Notes under the pieces: generated by a model
What the model saw: the letters and a program-made list of their open reading frames with translations, nothing else
The model's database searches: none
What the model was told of the DNA's origin: nothing
Made by a program: the position numbers and the translations under genes
Part shown: piece by piece, positions 11,155 to 24,380 of the stretch
Layout: every line of letters begins with the position of its first letter
How positions within the stretch are numbered: position 1 is the stretch's first letter
Source: Pseudevernia furfuracea
Taxonomy: Eukaryota; Ascomycota; Lecanoromycetes; Lecanorales; Parmeliaceae
NCBI GenBank assembly: GCA_022315425.1
Contig: JAIUPT010000021.1
Location: forward strand, 434,001-498,000
Reading direction: 5' to 3'
DNA length: 64,000 bases

Positions 11155-14100
11155 GCGCCTGCATGGCGGTTTGTCAAGTCAAAAGTTTTAGGCGAGGCCT
11201 CAGCCTGTAATCGTCCAGGGCCACCATACAAAGTTTATTTTGGGCACAATTGTTGGCCTATTTGGCTATGTAGACCCAATCGTCGATCTCGGTCAACAGA
11301 AAGATATGTGTTGCCACCTTATCTCACCCACACTAATTCTTCCAATCGGGCCGATAGTGCAAGTGTTCGCCAACCCAACTTACGACCCAACTTTCTTCAA
11401 GTATAGAGAACAACCCCAGCCCATCTCTTTCTTTCTTTTTTCAAGTGACGTTCCAGCTCATGCTACTTGTCGTGATCGTCCCCGTCGGTTTGTCGATGAA
11501 AGCCCATGATCATCGGCCAGAGGTACGGTAGGTTTGCATAAAGTCGTTAGTCATTCAACCATCCTCAAGAGCTTGTCATATTCCGGCCGGCCAGCAATCT
11601 GCTTTACTGTCGAGCGTGAACGGGCGAAGAGGTGGCTTGAGAAGGCCAGGTGGCGGGGATCTCTGGCGTCCATGCTGTAGGTACCGTAATACTGACACGT
11701 CAGCGGCAAGCTTGGTCAAAGTCACAGAGGGTGTCGATACCGAATTTGAGAAAGTCGGACGAGCACCAGGAGACGCGGTTGCAGGGTTGGGTCTTGAGGT
11801 ATGGTCCTATTTATTTTTATTGTTGGACCGGGCAGAGGTCGGTGCCATGGCACAGCGTAGTCACTCAAAGCCTCGCTCATGATGCCCGCACCTCGTTGTT
11901 TGTGCGGCCACTAAATGGCATTTTACACGGCAGAGCCGGCAGCACCGGCCATTGTGCCCAAGCGTACACCTGTTTGTGTTTGGGATTCGGAAAAGTTTGG
12001 CCTCAGCTCTTCGTCGCAGACAACCCCAAATGGGCCTGGAGGGAAATTTGGCCAATTTCGGAAAACAAGGAAGGATCTAGCAGGTTCAGTAATCCCCCCA
12101 AAAGCGTTTCAGAAGAGGTTTCGATGCGCAGTTCCGAATTAATTTCGTTCTCCTTCGATTCCTCCGGGACTGTCAGTGGGCACTAGTGCCCCATGTTCAG
12201 GCGCACTAGAGGGTCTCCTATCATATCGGGAGCTTTGACAGCTTTGCCAGATCGAGATTACGGAGTAGGAGCTCTCTTTACCCCAGAGGCACTGAGTCTA
12301 GCGTAATTTGTGGAAAGTCTCCGAAAGTAGCACGGTCTTTCTCGGGTGTCCCAAGCCAATGGGCTCATTCTGCGAGGTACATGCATACACGCTCATTCGC
12401 GCACTTCTGATCTTCTCACACTGCGCGTGAAGGAGCTGGGAAGCTCGGCTTGCTGCAGGAAGTTCAATGTGGCTATCCGTGACGGGGTTGAGAGCGTTTC
12501 AAACGTCTCAGGTTTGGAGATCGGTATAAATTTAGAGGGAAAAGCAAAGACAGTTGGCCCGGAACATGCATATGCGGATGCTGCGACCTAGTCAAAAGAC
12601 ATACCAAGAGGTCGGCAAGGCAAAAGCAGGCGTACGGGAGCAGCATGTTGACAGAAATGATCATCTGGGGTGAATTTTAGAGAGGAATGAATGGATGTGG
12701 TGGGCATGGATGTCGGAAGCATGGCGGCGTACAATAGTAGCGGTGCACAACTCGAAAGCCGGGAAATAAGAAAACGGTGTGAGAAGAGCAGGGGTTCGGT
12801 GCATGAGAGATCATGCATGAGAATTTTATTAAGATAGCCGTCGCTGCCCTCCACGGCTCAGCTCCACGACCACAAACCTTGCTCGTGGCTTGGGCTAGCT
12901 ATCCGGGAAGTCTGCTGGTTAATTCATGACCTGTCAACGATCATCTAGTGCCCGCGAGGAGAGTTAAATCCAGCGCTTGAGCAAGTAGATGATCCACAGC
13001 ACATTCTGTACTAACCTCTTCAAGTTCTCTGAAGGTTAAATATGGCAGTAATTGAAGTTTCGGGCTCCCAAATCACGGGTCATGGTAGTCTGCTCTTGAA
13101 GTCCAATGACTTGTTATCGACGAAACAATTGCATAACTGATATTGTTTGCAAGCTTATCCTTCCACAGTGCCAGTATCATTGAAAACGGTACCACTCATG
13201 CAGAGCTGCATCTGGGGCTGGGGTTTAGGTCCGAGGAGATGGATGACTGATGATCAGTCTGCAAGGTGCAGCAGCATAGCCTTGATAGTACGAGTGTGTT
13301 CACCGTGAATAAAACATCCATGTGACCTTATCAGCCAATGAAGAGCCGACTTTTGTGTCAAGGACCACGATGTTGCAGCAAACCGGTTCCCAACGAAGCG
13401 GTAGCTTAAGCGCTTGGCCCCCATGAATTGAAAACCATCACCGTTCTTTTCTATCCTTCACATTTCGTGGGCTACTTTGCGTCTGGCTTCAAAGGAAGGT
13501 CTTCTGGGAAAGGCACTGCAGGGTGAGCTGAGCCGTGGTCGACTCTACCCAATCCATTCCCCTGTCGGAGTATGCCGTCCGCCAAGGAAATAGGCGACAT
13601 GCAGAAAAGTCACGACAAGAATACGCTACTTGTGGCATCCTGATTGGTGTTTCATAGGACCATTGCGTGACCGATGCGTAGCCTTGCTTTAGGGGTAATA
13701 AGATGAAGTACCAGAGAGCAGGAAAGAGGCGCTCAAGGGATGTGATGAGCGCTGTAAGATTGAACATGATGGCGGTCTATCAAAAATTTCAATAGTGATA
13801 AGCGTGTCGTTCGGATCTAATCCTTTCGCAAATGATCCTATAACAGATTAATCAAGCTTTTCACGGTAGGTAGGGCTGAAGGACGAGTTCGGCTAGGTCA
13901 AATCCTCGGGTGCCCAATAGTAGTAGGCTAGTAGCAGTTAGGAATTGTGTTCTGATCCTGGCGGAGGCGTAAGCCAGGTTGAGCCTGAGGGGACTCGGGG
14001 TTCTCGCGTTAACCAGCTTCAGAGGCTCAGAGCTGCCTATAGCCCCATGCTGCATGATATAGAGAAGGGTGGCTCGGGTGGGTGAAAAAACCAAATGGCG

Positions 14101-16092
14101 TATGTCGCCTCCCGAGGTGGTTCCTAACTTCCTTTCTCTAGCTGCAGTGCTGTGGCTGTGATCCCTGTCGTTTGCCGCGTGCTTCATGCACGACAGGCAT
14201 GCGCTGGAAACTGATCCATGGCAAGTCGAAACACACTGTCGCAACCACAGTTCAAGATTCCGTGCCATATCGGAAGTTGAAAAGCACACTCTCGGCGATC
14301 CAACCTGTCAGGGGGCATTCATGGAATCGAGCAGAGGGGGAAAGTGATCAGCAAGTTGAAAAGAGAGCTGAAATTTGGCCCTCGAGGTAATGAAAAGGTA
14401 GGTACATAGGGAGGGAATGCTGTTCGTCATACTCATCACATCATGTGATGGATTAGACCAAGGCGGCATCTGGGTAGCTCTTTTTCCTCTCTGAGATTCC
14501 CGCACTCTCCTTAATTTCCATTGGAACCGCTGACCAATAGGACTTGTCCGCCCCATAGATCATCTAAGCGATGCTTTCAGAGCACCTCTACTCATTACCT
14601 AGTTCCATTATTATTGGCAACGGGTCACTAACCGCATAGAAAGGCGTTAGAATCATAAATATGATAATAATAGGTATTCAATTTCACGCTCTCACGTTGA
14701 GCCTGACAGTGATACAACGGTCCCGCCTGATCTTCCTTTTCTTGACCGCTCTTTAACCCTATCCAATCGCAACCGTGAGCGGTATTATGATACCTAGGCC
14801 GCGTCTTCTAGGAGAGTGAAGGATGTAATTGTATGGCAATGGTACGGTCAAAGCGCTCTACGGGAATACGAGAATGTTGAGGGCATCACGATCGTCATCA
14901 TCGGTACTTTTTTTTTGTCTTTTTTTTGGTTGTATTTCGGTGACTCTGCGGTCTGAAGAGATGGTTGTACTTGCCACCAACCCCTTTCATTTCCATGAGA
15001 TTTCCTATTTCTAAAAATCTAAAATCTAAAGTAGAAAAGTTTTTAGAAAAGCAAACAAGGTTCAAGAAGCCGTTGAATCCCCCGGCTTAAGGCTGCGGAC
15101 CCGAGTCCCCCGGAAAAACCTCTAGGGCCCACGTTCTAGGCTGTAGACTGTGGTACCTCACAGTACCTGTCCATGATTAGTGCCCCATGCAAGGCAGCGA
15201 TGCAGCGATGGTCCCTGGAAAAGGACCCGAGAATCCGTTTCGCACTAAAATCCAGCCGCTAACCCGGGGGCAATGACCAGCATGCTTCTTAGCTTTGTTT
15301 AGCAACTTACCAAGCACCAAAGTGCCGGAGCGATGCTTCTTCCAACGTGGATCCTTTTGGCCTTTTTCTTTCTTTCTTTCGGCTCTCCTTCCCTTCCTTC
15401 CCCTTGTTTTGTCGTTTAGATACCCATGGGTACGACATGGGCTGCCATCCCTCTCTGCTCGCCTGAAATCGCCTACGCATGTGTACTGATCCGTCGCCAA
15501 GCGGTCATGGGACTGGGTGACTGGACTCTCTCACTAAAGAAATGCACAGCAAAGATCTTTCCACCGCTACTTGATCCTCTTTACGCCAATGGGAATGGAG
15601 CTTACGGGGGTACGGCGGAATAGCGGTCCAGCATGCTCACCGCACACAAGAGAACAAAAGCTATAAAGTTCCGGGCCTATATCCGTCATAATGAACTTTC
15701 TACTTTGTCCTTCCCCGTAATTGACTATACCATCAACCTCACATGGCCGTTTCCCTGTCAGTGTTGTTAATTCAAAAAAGGGTTTTCGCTAACCTACGCC
15801 TTTCCACGTGAGGCCGGTGTTACTAGACGGTCTTTGACTCTTTCCTCGATTCTTCCTGCTAGTTACCAAACTACTGGGTTCCCTTAAAAACATTAACATT
15901 GAATGGTCGCTCCCCTAGAGCGCCCCTTGACCCTTCTGACGTGCAATCTTCAGTCCCTAACTTTTTACCTTCGACGTCCCTGCATCGTGGCTGAAGATTC
16001 CCGCTGTTTCTCTCTTCTTTCTTGACATACTTAAAGCCTGCGTGCCTTGTACAACTCCGTCTAGCTGTCAAAACTATTCACCAAAGGTCAAT
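11155..16092. other. gene-poor 4.9-kb intergenic stretch
   Basis: Normal base composition and no repeat signature, but no frame here carries a recognisable domain or plausible exon chain. The longest frames (11650-12186 +, 13861-14289 -, 15177-15500 -) have compositions expected of random sequence. The last 800 bases before the MFS start include pyrimidine-rich tracts (about 15360-15415) typical of fungal promoters. An AT-rich tract with repeated TCTAAA units lies near 15010-15050. Confidence 0.45.
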
Positions 16093-18189
16093 ATGACTTC
16101 AACAACACTAGCTCGCCGGTTCCAGCCTGTCGGCAAGACTCAAACAGCCCCGTTCCCATGGAATCAACTCATCATCCTTGGTATGTCGCCCTCTCACTCG
16201 ATGAACACAGTTCAATGCCATCCCCATTGAATGCCATCACCTGCTAAAACGTTGAATTACTGTTTGATTCATTTCCCATCATCGTCTCAAACTACGTCTT
16301 GGCTAACATCAACCCTCTCAATTAGCGTGCGTTCGCATCTGTGAGCCAATCGCCTTCATGTCCATCTTTCCATATGTCTACTACATGATCGTGTCCTTCA
16401 ATATCACCTCCGACGCCCGCCAGATTGCAATCTACGTTGGAATGGTCACATCAGCATTTACCCTCGCGGAGTTCTCGTCTGGTTATGCCTGGGGTCGAAT
16501 CAGCGACAGGGTTGGAAGAAAGCCGGTCCTTCTCACTGGGCTGGCAGGAACAGCGCTCAGTATGCTGGTATTCGGATTTGCTCCAAATCTACCGCTTGCG
16601 CTAGTAGGGCGAGCCCTGGGAGGATTACTTAATGGGTAAGGGTCCACAAAGCCTTTCTTCCTTCCTTCGGCTGGACTTTTAGCTGACGTGATTTTCAAGA
16701 AATATGGGAGTCATCCAAACTACAGTTGGTGAGATTATCAAGGCCAAGGAGCATCAAAGTAAGTGAAAATCAACATGGGAAGACGTAGCTCACGTCGAGT
16801 AGCTCGAGGCTACACTATCATGCCATTTGTCTGGTGCCTTGGGTAAGTCAATATCACCTTTGGCATCGATTTTACTAAAGGATACTATGAAGATCAATTC
16901 TAGGCCCTTCGCTTGGCGGAGCCTTGGCTCAACCTTGCGAGTCGTTTCCTACCTTATTCGCCAGAGGAACGCTCTTTGACCGATTCCCATTCTTGCTACC
17001 TAATCTTGTTTGCGCTGTCGTTATTGTATTTGGAGTCTTGGTCGGTGTACTTTTCTTGGAAGAAACTCACGAGAAGATGAAAGGTCGCCGCGATTGGGGT
17101 ATTGAAGCGGGAAGGTGGCTCCTCGCCCATTTGCAGACCAGAAAAGCAGACCGAATCATCGTGGACAAAGCTGGCGAGGCTAACATCCAGGAGCAATTCG
17201 CACTCCTACGAGACGAAGAGCCCCCAGGATACAGAACGACTGAAGGCTCACCTTGCCAGCCCTCAACCCCATCCCGTTCTCCAAATGCTCTGCCGGCGGA
17301 CGCAAAGTTGGGAGGCGTACGAGGATTGAAGAGCAAGCCGCGAGGAGCCAGGAAAGCCTTCACGAAGCAGGTGATCCTGAACATCGCTAGCGTTGGTTTT
17401 CTCGCATAGTAAGAGCATCCCCACGCTTTATGCCCGCTATTATACTGACGTCAGTACAGTCACTCAATATCCTTCGATCAGCTCATGCCAGTATTTCTGA
17501 GCGAGCCGATCTCGACAGAGCCAACACACCTGCCCTTCCATTTCAGTGGTGGTTTTGGCCTCTCGTCAGAGACAATAGGCTTTATGCTATCTGTGCAAGG
17601 CGGCTATTCTATATTCGCTACGCTATATCTGTACAAGATCGCTGCAGACCATTTTGGTACCCTGAAGACGTATCGCTTTGTCCTAATAACATGGCCATTA
17701 CTATACCTTCTCGTGCCGTACTTGGTCCTTCTACCAAAACGACTTCAGATGCCCGGGATCTACCTATGCCTCCTCTGGAAGATAACAGCTCAAGTTTTCG
17801 CCTTTCCGTCGAACTCAATACTTGTCAGAAACTCAGCCCCTTCTTTGATGGTTCTAGGGATGATCAACGGTGCTGTAGCATCTACTGCGAGTCTGGCCCG
17901 GACTCTCGGTCCAACGGTGAGTGGTCTGATCCACTCTTGGGGTCTAGAAATTGGCTCCACCGGCGTGGCTTGGTGGGCGTGTGGTATTATCAGTGTTGTA
18001 GGAGCGCTGGAGAGCCTCTGGATTGAAGAAGGTGCCGACGTGGAGGTTGAAGAGTGCCTAGCAGATGAGGCTCTGATCGATCCTCTTGCCATCGATGCTG
18101 CCATCACCGCCGCCTGGGATCTCCCGCAACGCCTCGAAGAAGGCGGTGTTCACATACGCCAATCAGATTCGAAGCTCAACCTCCTCTAG
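16093..18189 (+). CDS. MFS transporter, DHA/YCR023C-ZIFL-like
   Basis: A 580-residue major facilitator with about 12 membrane helices, presumably a proton-coupled exporter at the plasma or vacuolar membrane; the substrate is not inferable. Exons are 16093-16180, 16326-16635, 16700-16758, 16803-16842, 16893-17408 and 17460-18189; all phases agree. Seen: CVRICEPIAFMSIFPYVYYM in helix 1, the motif-A loop GRISDRVGRKP after helix 2, and GSILGPSLGGALAQP in helix 5. A hydrophilic central loop (about residues 250-325) sits between the six-helix halves. The C-terminal tail is acidic. The RICEPIAF and GPSLGGALA signatures are those of fungal YCR023C-type transporters. Two acceptors are AAG, which is less usual but keeps the conserved residues in frame. 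Confidence 0.92.
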
Positions 18190-18960
18190 CATACGGATCG
18201 ATGCCTCGTTTGGCAGGACCGAGTGAGGCGCAAGCCTTGTTGTCTTACATGACTTGGCGGCCAATTGCATCCCATATGCCAGATCATTTTCGGGGCGGAT
18301 CTCAGCTCTACAGCTGAGTAATAATGGACAAGTCAAAAGGTGTGTATAGGGAGGGTCATAGGCCTTGTTCAGGGAAGCGTGGGAGAAAATCCTTTTTTTG
18401 TGCATTGCATTCGGTTGAGATCCGTATACCCCCATAGATTAGCGTTATTGCTCTTCGTATCCAGGCGAGGATATGTCTATACGATGCCTGATCATGACTG
18501 CATGAATACCAAAGCTGTCACCGGTTGTTGCTCTAAACACTCTACGACATGTGCACGCCGAGTACTGATACATTCTGCCTGGAAGAAGTACCGAGGTACC
18601 AATGCTTACCTTACATGTGTCACGGAGTTAGTGGGTTGATAGGGGGAAATGATAAGGCAAGGCTGATCAGTGATCGCCTTTACATATTAGCACATATGGT
18701 AATCACATTATTAGCCCACCAGCCCGGCTTCCTTCTAAAACTGCATAGAAGCTCACTAGAATCTCGACCGAGAACGCTGCAACCTGAGGACCCTGATATC
18801 CTCCCTACCTTGCTCGTAAATAATGTACTCTACCACCAATCCATCATACATGATACCTATCAGATCCCATCATCCTTCACAGCATGCTATTTGCCTTCTT
18901 TCTTCTCATCTTTCAGTATCTTACATCCTCGAAATATGATTTCCGCCTGTTAATGTTATC
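18190..18960. other. intergenic, promoter of the Zn2Cys6 gene
   Basis: Holds the 3' flank of the MFS gene and the 5' flank of the transcription factor. Pyrimidine-rich sequence precedes the start at 18961. No gene seen. Confidence 0.4.
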
Positions 18961-21900
18961 ATGAACACCGGCACTAAACGCCCCCGGGCCGACGAACCCT
19001 ACGATTACCCTGCCCATCCTTCACTGGTCTCCAGCAACTCGACCTTTAGTATTACCTCCGCCCCTGCCAATTCCGCCGCCAGTTCTTCCTTTCGCAACGT
19101 ATCGGCTTGCAATCGATGCAGGTTGCGAAAGAATCGTTGCGACCAGAACCTCCCAGCTTGTACATCATGCGAGAAAGCCGGCGTGAAATGCGTCGGATTC
19201 GACCCAATCACTAAAAGAGAGATTCCTCGCACATATGTTTACTACCTCGAGAGTCGGGTGCGATATCTTGAAGAGCTTCTCAGCGACCAAAACATCCCTT
19301 TCGGACCTTCGCACGACTTCGACCTTGGCTCTAAGCCTCTGAAAGATGAATCTACAGGTCATTCACCGCTATCGGAGCGGTCGGGCGCCAAGGAAAATGT
19401 CATCAATCGGAAAAGGACGAATACAGGGAGTGATTCGGGATCGGAATGGGAGCAGAAAGAGGAGTCAGATAAGCTGAATAAATTGGTCTCGAACATTGGC
19501 ATGGTTTCAGTGCAAGGAGCTTCAGACCCGCGATTCCTAGGTTCTACAAGCGGTATATCATTCGCAAGAGTGGTTTTTGCAGCGGTCAAGAGCTCGGTAC
19601 CAGGCGGTGACAGGAGTGGTCGAGGAAGCAAGCCAAGTTCAGTGGGCTCTGCCGCTGCTACGAGTGGTACAAGCATGCGGGATTCGTTCTTCGGATTACA
19701 GACCAAGCCAAACATCAAACCGGCACCGTTCCCGGACAGAGAGCTAGGCATAAGATTGGTGAACCTCTACTTCGAGCATGCGAATCCGCAGATACCCATT
19801 TTACACCGAGGCGAATTTATGATACTATTTGGCAGAGCCTACGCAGCGAAAGACCGGCGAAGATCAGCACGTGAACTCTATATATTGAACATCGTATTTG
19901 CAATTGGCGCAGGTATCATTCTGGAAGATTCATCCGCGAAGCGCTCACCGAGTTCTGGAACAAAAGGATCGACGCCGCCAGGCTTGAAGCAAGAACCCGC
20001 TTCCCCGAACCCAAAGAAGCAAAGATTGTCGAGCCAGCAGAGGCCGGCGGAAGAGTATCATGCTTCCGCGATGATGCATCTAGAATCCTTTCTGGGGTCG
20101 ATGCCTGCAACTGATCGGCCCGAGGGTTTTGGTGGTGGTTTGGAGCAGTTGCAAGCAGTGTTACTGCTAGCAGGGTTTGCCTTGCTAAGGCCTGTCGCGC
20201 CGGGCTTGTGGTATATCACTGGTGTTGCCACGCGGCTGGGTGTCGATCTTGGCCTTCACTACGAGGATGGGGCAGGCCTCGATGCCACTGAAGACAGCAA
20301 TGTCCTCCCAAGAGGACAGGACATCGCGATGGGCGGTGATCAATCAAATTCTGCACCTAAGGGTCTTGATCCAAAAGAACGGGGCAGACGCGAATGGGTC
20401 CGAGACCTGCGGCGTCGACTCTGGTGGTGTGTCTACTCATTTGATCGCCTTGTAAGTACGTGTGTAGGTCGCCCATTTGGCATCTCGGACGCGGTGATCA
20501 CGACAGACTGGCCTAGCGTTCTCGATGATAAAGATATTACTCCCACCGGCTTCTTGATACCATCACATAATTTCAGCGGACCAAGCTACAAGCGGGTGGC
20601 ACATCATTATTTCCGTCTTCGCCTCCTCCAATCAGAGATTCTCCAGGTATTGCAATATAGGCAAGCCCAACGGGTACATGCCAAGAAAGGACAGAGCAAA
20701 AGCCCATTCATGCACACCAAGATCTCTTGCCCGTTCCTCAAGCCATTTGATTCCTTCCATGCATGGCGAACAGACATTGATCGACGGCTATGGGAATGGA
20801 AAGAGAGCGCCCCCCTCCAGCAGGATACTACAGTCCAGTTTTCCATCAAGTTTTTGGAGTTGAATTACTGGCAAGCTGTCATCATGCTGTATAGGCAGTC
20901 TCTTAGTGTACCACACACTCTTGCTGGAGAAGTTGGCCCTCATATCGATGTGGAAAGCCCTATGACACCTAACGCGGACTCTTATGAAGACGAGGACGAA
21001 ATCTTCCTTAAAGTTGCTGAAGCTGGTCAAAGAGTCTTAAAGCTCTACCGTCAGCTACATCGAGTGCATCTGGTCAATTACACCTACCTCGCAACGGTGC
21101 ATCTGTTCATGGCTGGAATTGCCTTTCTCTACTCTATCTGGCATTCGCCAACTGTCCGCAGCCGTCTGGTAAGTACCCAAAGCATCACCAGACCATCTAA
21201 GCTGACAGCCGACAGACTCTGGACGACGTCGACTTCACCGTCCTCGCAGCTACCTCAGTCCTAGGCGATCTCATTGACAAATGCCCACCCGCCGAAGCCT
21301 GCCGCGACGCCTTTGAGCGCATGAGCAAAGCGACCGTCAAGATGTGCGTCTCAACCACCGGCTTCGGCTCTCAAGTCAAATTCGCGAGGCAAGGACAAGA
21401 CGACGATTCTCCGATCCTACCACAGCACAAATTCGACCAGCGCATCCCACCTTCCTCCACCTTCTCAACCATAGGCTCTCGACCACCACCCCAGTTCGAC
21501 TATGACCTCAAAAATCTCTTCACAGATGACGCACAGAACGGCCGCATGTTCCACCGTCCGTCTCAAACCTGGCAAACACCTCTACTAAGCATCGCCCCAA
21601 ACCAAGCACCTACATACGCCTATACACCTTCCGACGCCTCCACCCCCTCCGCGCTCTCCACCACTACGTCCAACGCCCAAAAAACCCAAATGTCACCTCC
21701 AAATCAACCTTTCGACTCTTCCCTCCTCCCCTCCTCCTTCCCACCACCCGGCAATGACATGAACCACGGCCCCGCCGACTACGATAACTATGACTTCGAT
21801 TTTCTCATGAACAACGACACTACCAGCACCGCTGCTGTGTTTAGCGGCGATGTTGCTGCTAACTTAGGGTTTGATGGACAGCATGACTGGGCTGATGTTG

Positions 21901-22040
21901 GGAGCCAGGTGCCAGACTTGTTTGGGGGCTTCTTTTTCGGACCGCCGGCCGGTGGAGAGGGCGGAATGGATGGCGGTGGAGGGTTTGGGGGTGCAAGTGG
22001 TGGGGGTTTCGATGAGGGTATATGGGCTGGACCGGATTAG
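18961..22040 (+). CDS. Zn2Cys6 transcription factor, PPR1-like
   Basis: A 1,010-residue nuclear regulator. Exon 1 is 18961-21168, the intron 21169-21215 (47 nt) and exon 2 21216-22040, phase 0. The binuclear zinc cluster uses Cys50, 53, 60, 67, 70 and 77. It is followed directly by FDPITKREIPRTYVYYLESR, the linker and coiled-coil arrangement seen in yeast PPR1-type factors. The fungal-specific middle homology region spans roughly 260-740, with RRLWWCVYSFDRL and CVGRPFGISD as its signature. The C-terminal part is Pro/Ser/Asn-rich and ends in a Gly-rich, acidic and aromatic stretch that could activate transcription. PPR1 controls pyrimidine genes in yeast; a target here is not shown. The neighbouring MFS gene might be regulated by it, but nothing in the sequence proves this. 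Confidence 0.92.
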
Positions 22041-22600
22041 ATGGGATGGAACGGATCATAAACTTTGATGGCTGTGAGAGCATTGGATGTGATGATGGAT
22101 GATATGATTTATGTTGAGCGAGTTGTCTTTCAAGCGAGATTAGATTGACGGGGATGGAAATGTCTGTGCATTTGATACCAACAGACTCGATTGTGCTATC
22201 CGTCACAGATAAGTAAGATACTTCGCCCAAAGACACAGACCGAAACGAAGTCGTTGAAATGTCTCAGACATAATGAGATAGTATGCAGGTTCCTTCCTTC
22301 ACCCTCCCGAGATCCGAAAATTACGCCTTCATATGTATCTGATAGTGGGTTCGGCAGTTCCATCTCAGACATCGAACATGCCAGTACGGGCATAGTACGA
22401 AGCGTTGAAGTTGACGTTGGCCCCCTGCTCTCTCACTCTCTCACGCTGCTTATTTGCGGATACAATGTCTCATCTGCTAGATGAATCGATTCATGATGAT
22501 GTGCTATATAGATACATATAGCAGTTCGCCAGGAGAAAGAAGGAGGGGATGACGGAGAAACACGATTACTCATACATTGTGAGAGTGTAAGACTCCAATT
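22041..22600. other. intergenic between convergent genes
   Basis: The 3' flank of the Zn2Cys6 gene and of the minus-strand membrane gene. No supported feature. Confidence 0.4.
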
Positions 22601-23814
22601 TTATATCACTTCTCCATTATGAAATATATATAAAATAAGATATGAGCCCTTAGAAAGTAGTATGGTCCAGCGATAGCGAGCATTGTCCTTTGAAAGACTG
22701 ACTTCGACCAGCACCACCAATGAATCACCTCCACTAGAATGGAGTAGCTCATGCGCCAGAATACCTGCTGCTGTAATAATCAAGAGAGCTCCCTGATAGT
22801 AGCTTTGTAGGTCGAATGTCATTGCTCTTGGCACTGCCCCTTCCCTTAATGGTCGAACACAATCACGGGTGAGTTCTGCTTTTAGCTTGTCACGCAACGA
22901 GCGAATGGGATCGGTCCGAGACGATGCTAGAGTCATGGGGGATATGAGTTTCATTTCTGTATCTGTCATTTGGTTTTCATCGCGCGAGAGTTCCGCCAGG
23001 GCCCTCTGGCACTTACAATTGCAGAGCGCGCTGGACCGCTAACGACAGCAACCAATGGCGAATTCGCTTTGGCACTGCCCATTGCACTATTCGAGAGTTG
23101 CCACAATTTTGCGGTGGCGTTCCAAGCGGATTCCCTAATGATATTGTCTACGCCCTGCCAATAGACTCGGTACTGTATGATGCCATTGGTGCCGTTCCAA
23201 GCGATCGAGGCAAGGCTAGAGGTGTCACTTATCGCAGCGTGATTGCTTGGCGGCACATTCGAGATATTGGCATGTGCTGATGGATCCTTGCCCCGTCCGA
23301 AGACCAAGCCCACTGGGACGGCGATTACCACGGCCATCATAAGAAGCTTCGCCCCGAGCAGAATCCAGAAAGTCCTCCGTGGAATTCCACATATCGTTCT
23401 GCCATCTTTCCAGGCACCACGACCCTTCTTTTCTGTAAGGAGAGTCCCAAAACTGCGAGCCAACGATGCATCTGGCTCTATCGAAAAAGCTATGGATGAG
23501 TTATTACGTTAGTGAAGTCTCGTGGGGGGATTAATTCCGGCGCATCGGATGGATCGCTGGATAGTCGCGGTGTAATTGGTTCCAGTCCAGACTCCGACCG
23601 CACCTGAAGAGGATCCTTCGCCTCGCGTGACCAATGAATCCATGCCTGTATTCTTTGCGGCTGTGGAACAACCTCCAAGGTACTGTAGTATTCAGTGTTC
23701 GAGAAATAAGAGCCATTCGAAGTGACTATCCTGAAGTCTTGGGCCCTTGGTGTCAATCACTATCGCGAAGCTGCTGGCGATGACGGACTGGGAGGCCCAC
23801 GCCTTTTGAGACAT
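22601..23814 (-). CDS. hypothetical type II membrane protein with fucose-lectin-like segment; gene model unresolved or decayed
   Basis: The clearest part is 23463-22966. It has a basic stretch, one membrane helix (FWILLGAKLLMMAVVIAVPVGLVFG), then an ectodomain fragment SLASIAWNGTNGIIQYRVYW followed by NIIRESAWNATAKLW. That pattern resembles one blade of fungal fucose-specific lectin-like proteins. Upstream, YYSTLEVVPQ, LEPITPRLS and DAPELIPP resemble the cytosolic leader of such proteins but lie in another frame (23756-23490). A start ATG near 23814 (MSQKAWASQ) is in yet another. A GTAAGT donor near 22996 could lead to a downstream exon at 22969-22601, which does not look like lectin. Intron phases between these pieces do not agree in my reading. 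It may therefore be a pseudogene or a gene with introns I cannot place. Confidence 0.45.
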
Positions 23815-24380
23815 GATGGAGACCTGAGGCGATCATCTTGGACTGTGAGCTGAGCAGCCGCTGGAAGCTTTAAGTTTTCTTTCCAAGATCGAAATGCCAA
23901 TGTGAATACAAGGATGCAATATGAAATAGGAGCATATAGAATTTTTGTTTGCCAGGGCTGGCTGTTGCTAGCTTTCCCTGCCTAGATCACGTTGAGGTCG
24001 CTCCATGAACGCGGGGCCTTATTGACCAGAAGTGGATAAGGGGTGAGTTGGAGGAGTAGTCGTCGCTTCAGATCTCAGGGGGAAAGATCTAATGGTGTCT
24101 GGTGGTGTGATAAAATGCAGGGCGGCACAAGGATAGCTAGCCATCTTTGCTCTAGCGTATATTAATGCAGATGAATGGGTCTCCACACATTTAGGATTTA
24201 TTCGCAAAAGCCCATTAACGAATTTGTGACATTCTCACAAGTCGCACTTCACATCAAACGATGACACACGCTTGAATTAAACTGTCGCCTACAACCCTAA
24301 CCTTTGACGTACTTACTCCCTCAACTTGATGCAATAACCTGCGACCGGGTGCTTGCATTACTGCAAATCTCACCGCCATA
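23815..24380. other. intergenic, divergent promoter region
   Basis: Between the minus-strand membrane gene and bfr1 (+). No feature recognised. Confidence 0.4.

Noticed and set aside
11616..12186. Overlapping plus frames of 88 and 178 codons
   Set aside because: Composition resembles translated non-coding DNA; no domain, and no supporting splice sites.
13861..14289. 142-codon minus frame
   Set aside because: No recognisable domain; a matching plus-strand frame exists; nothing suggests coding.
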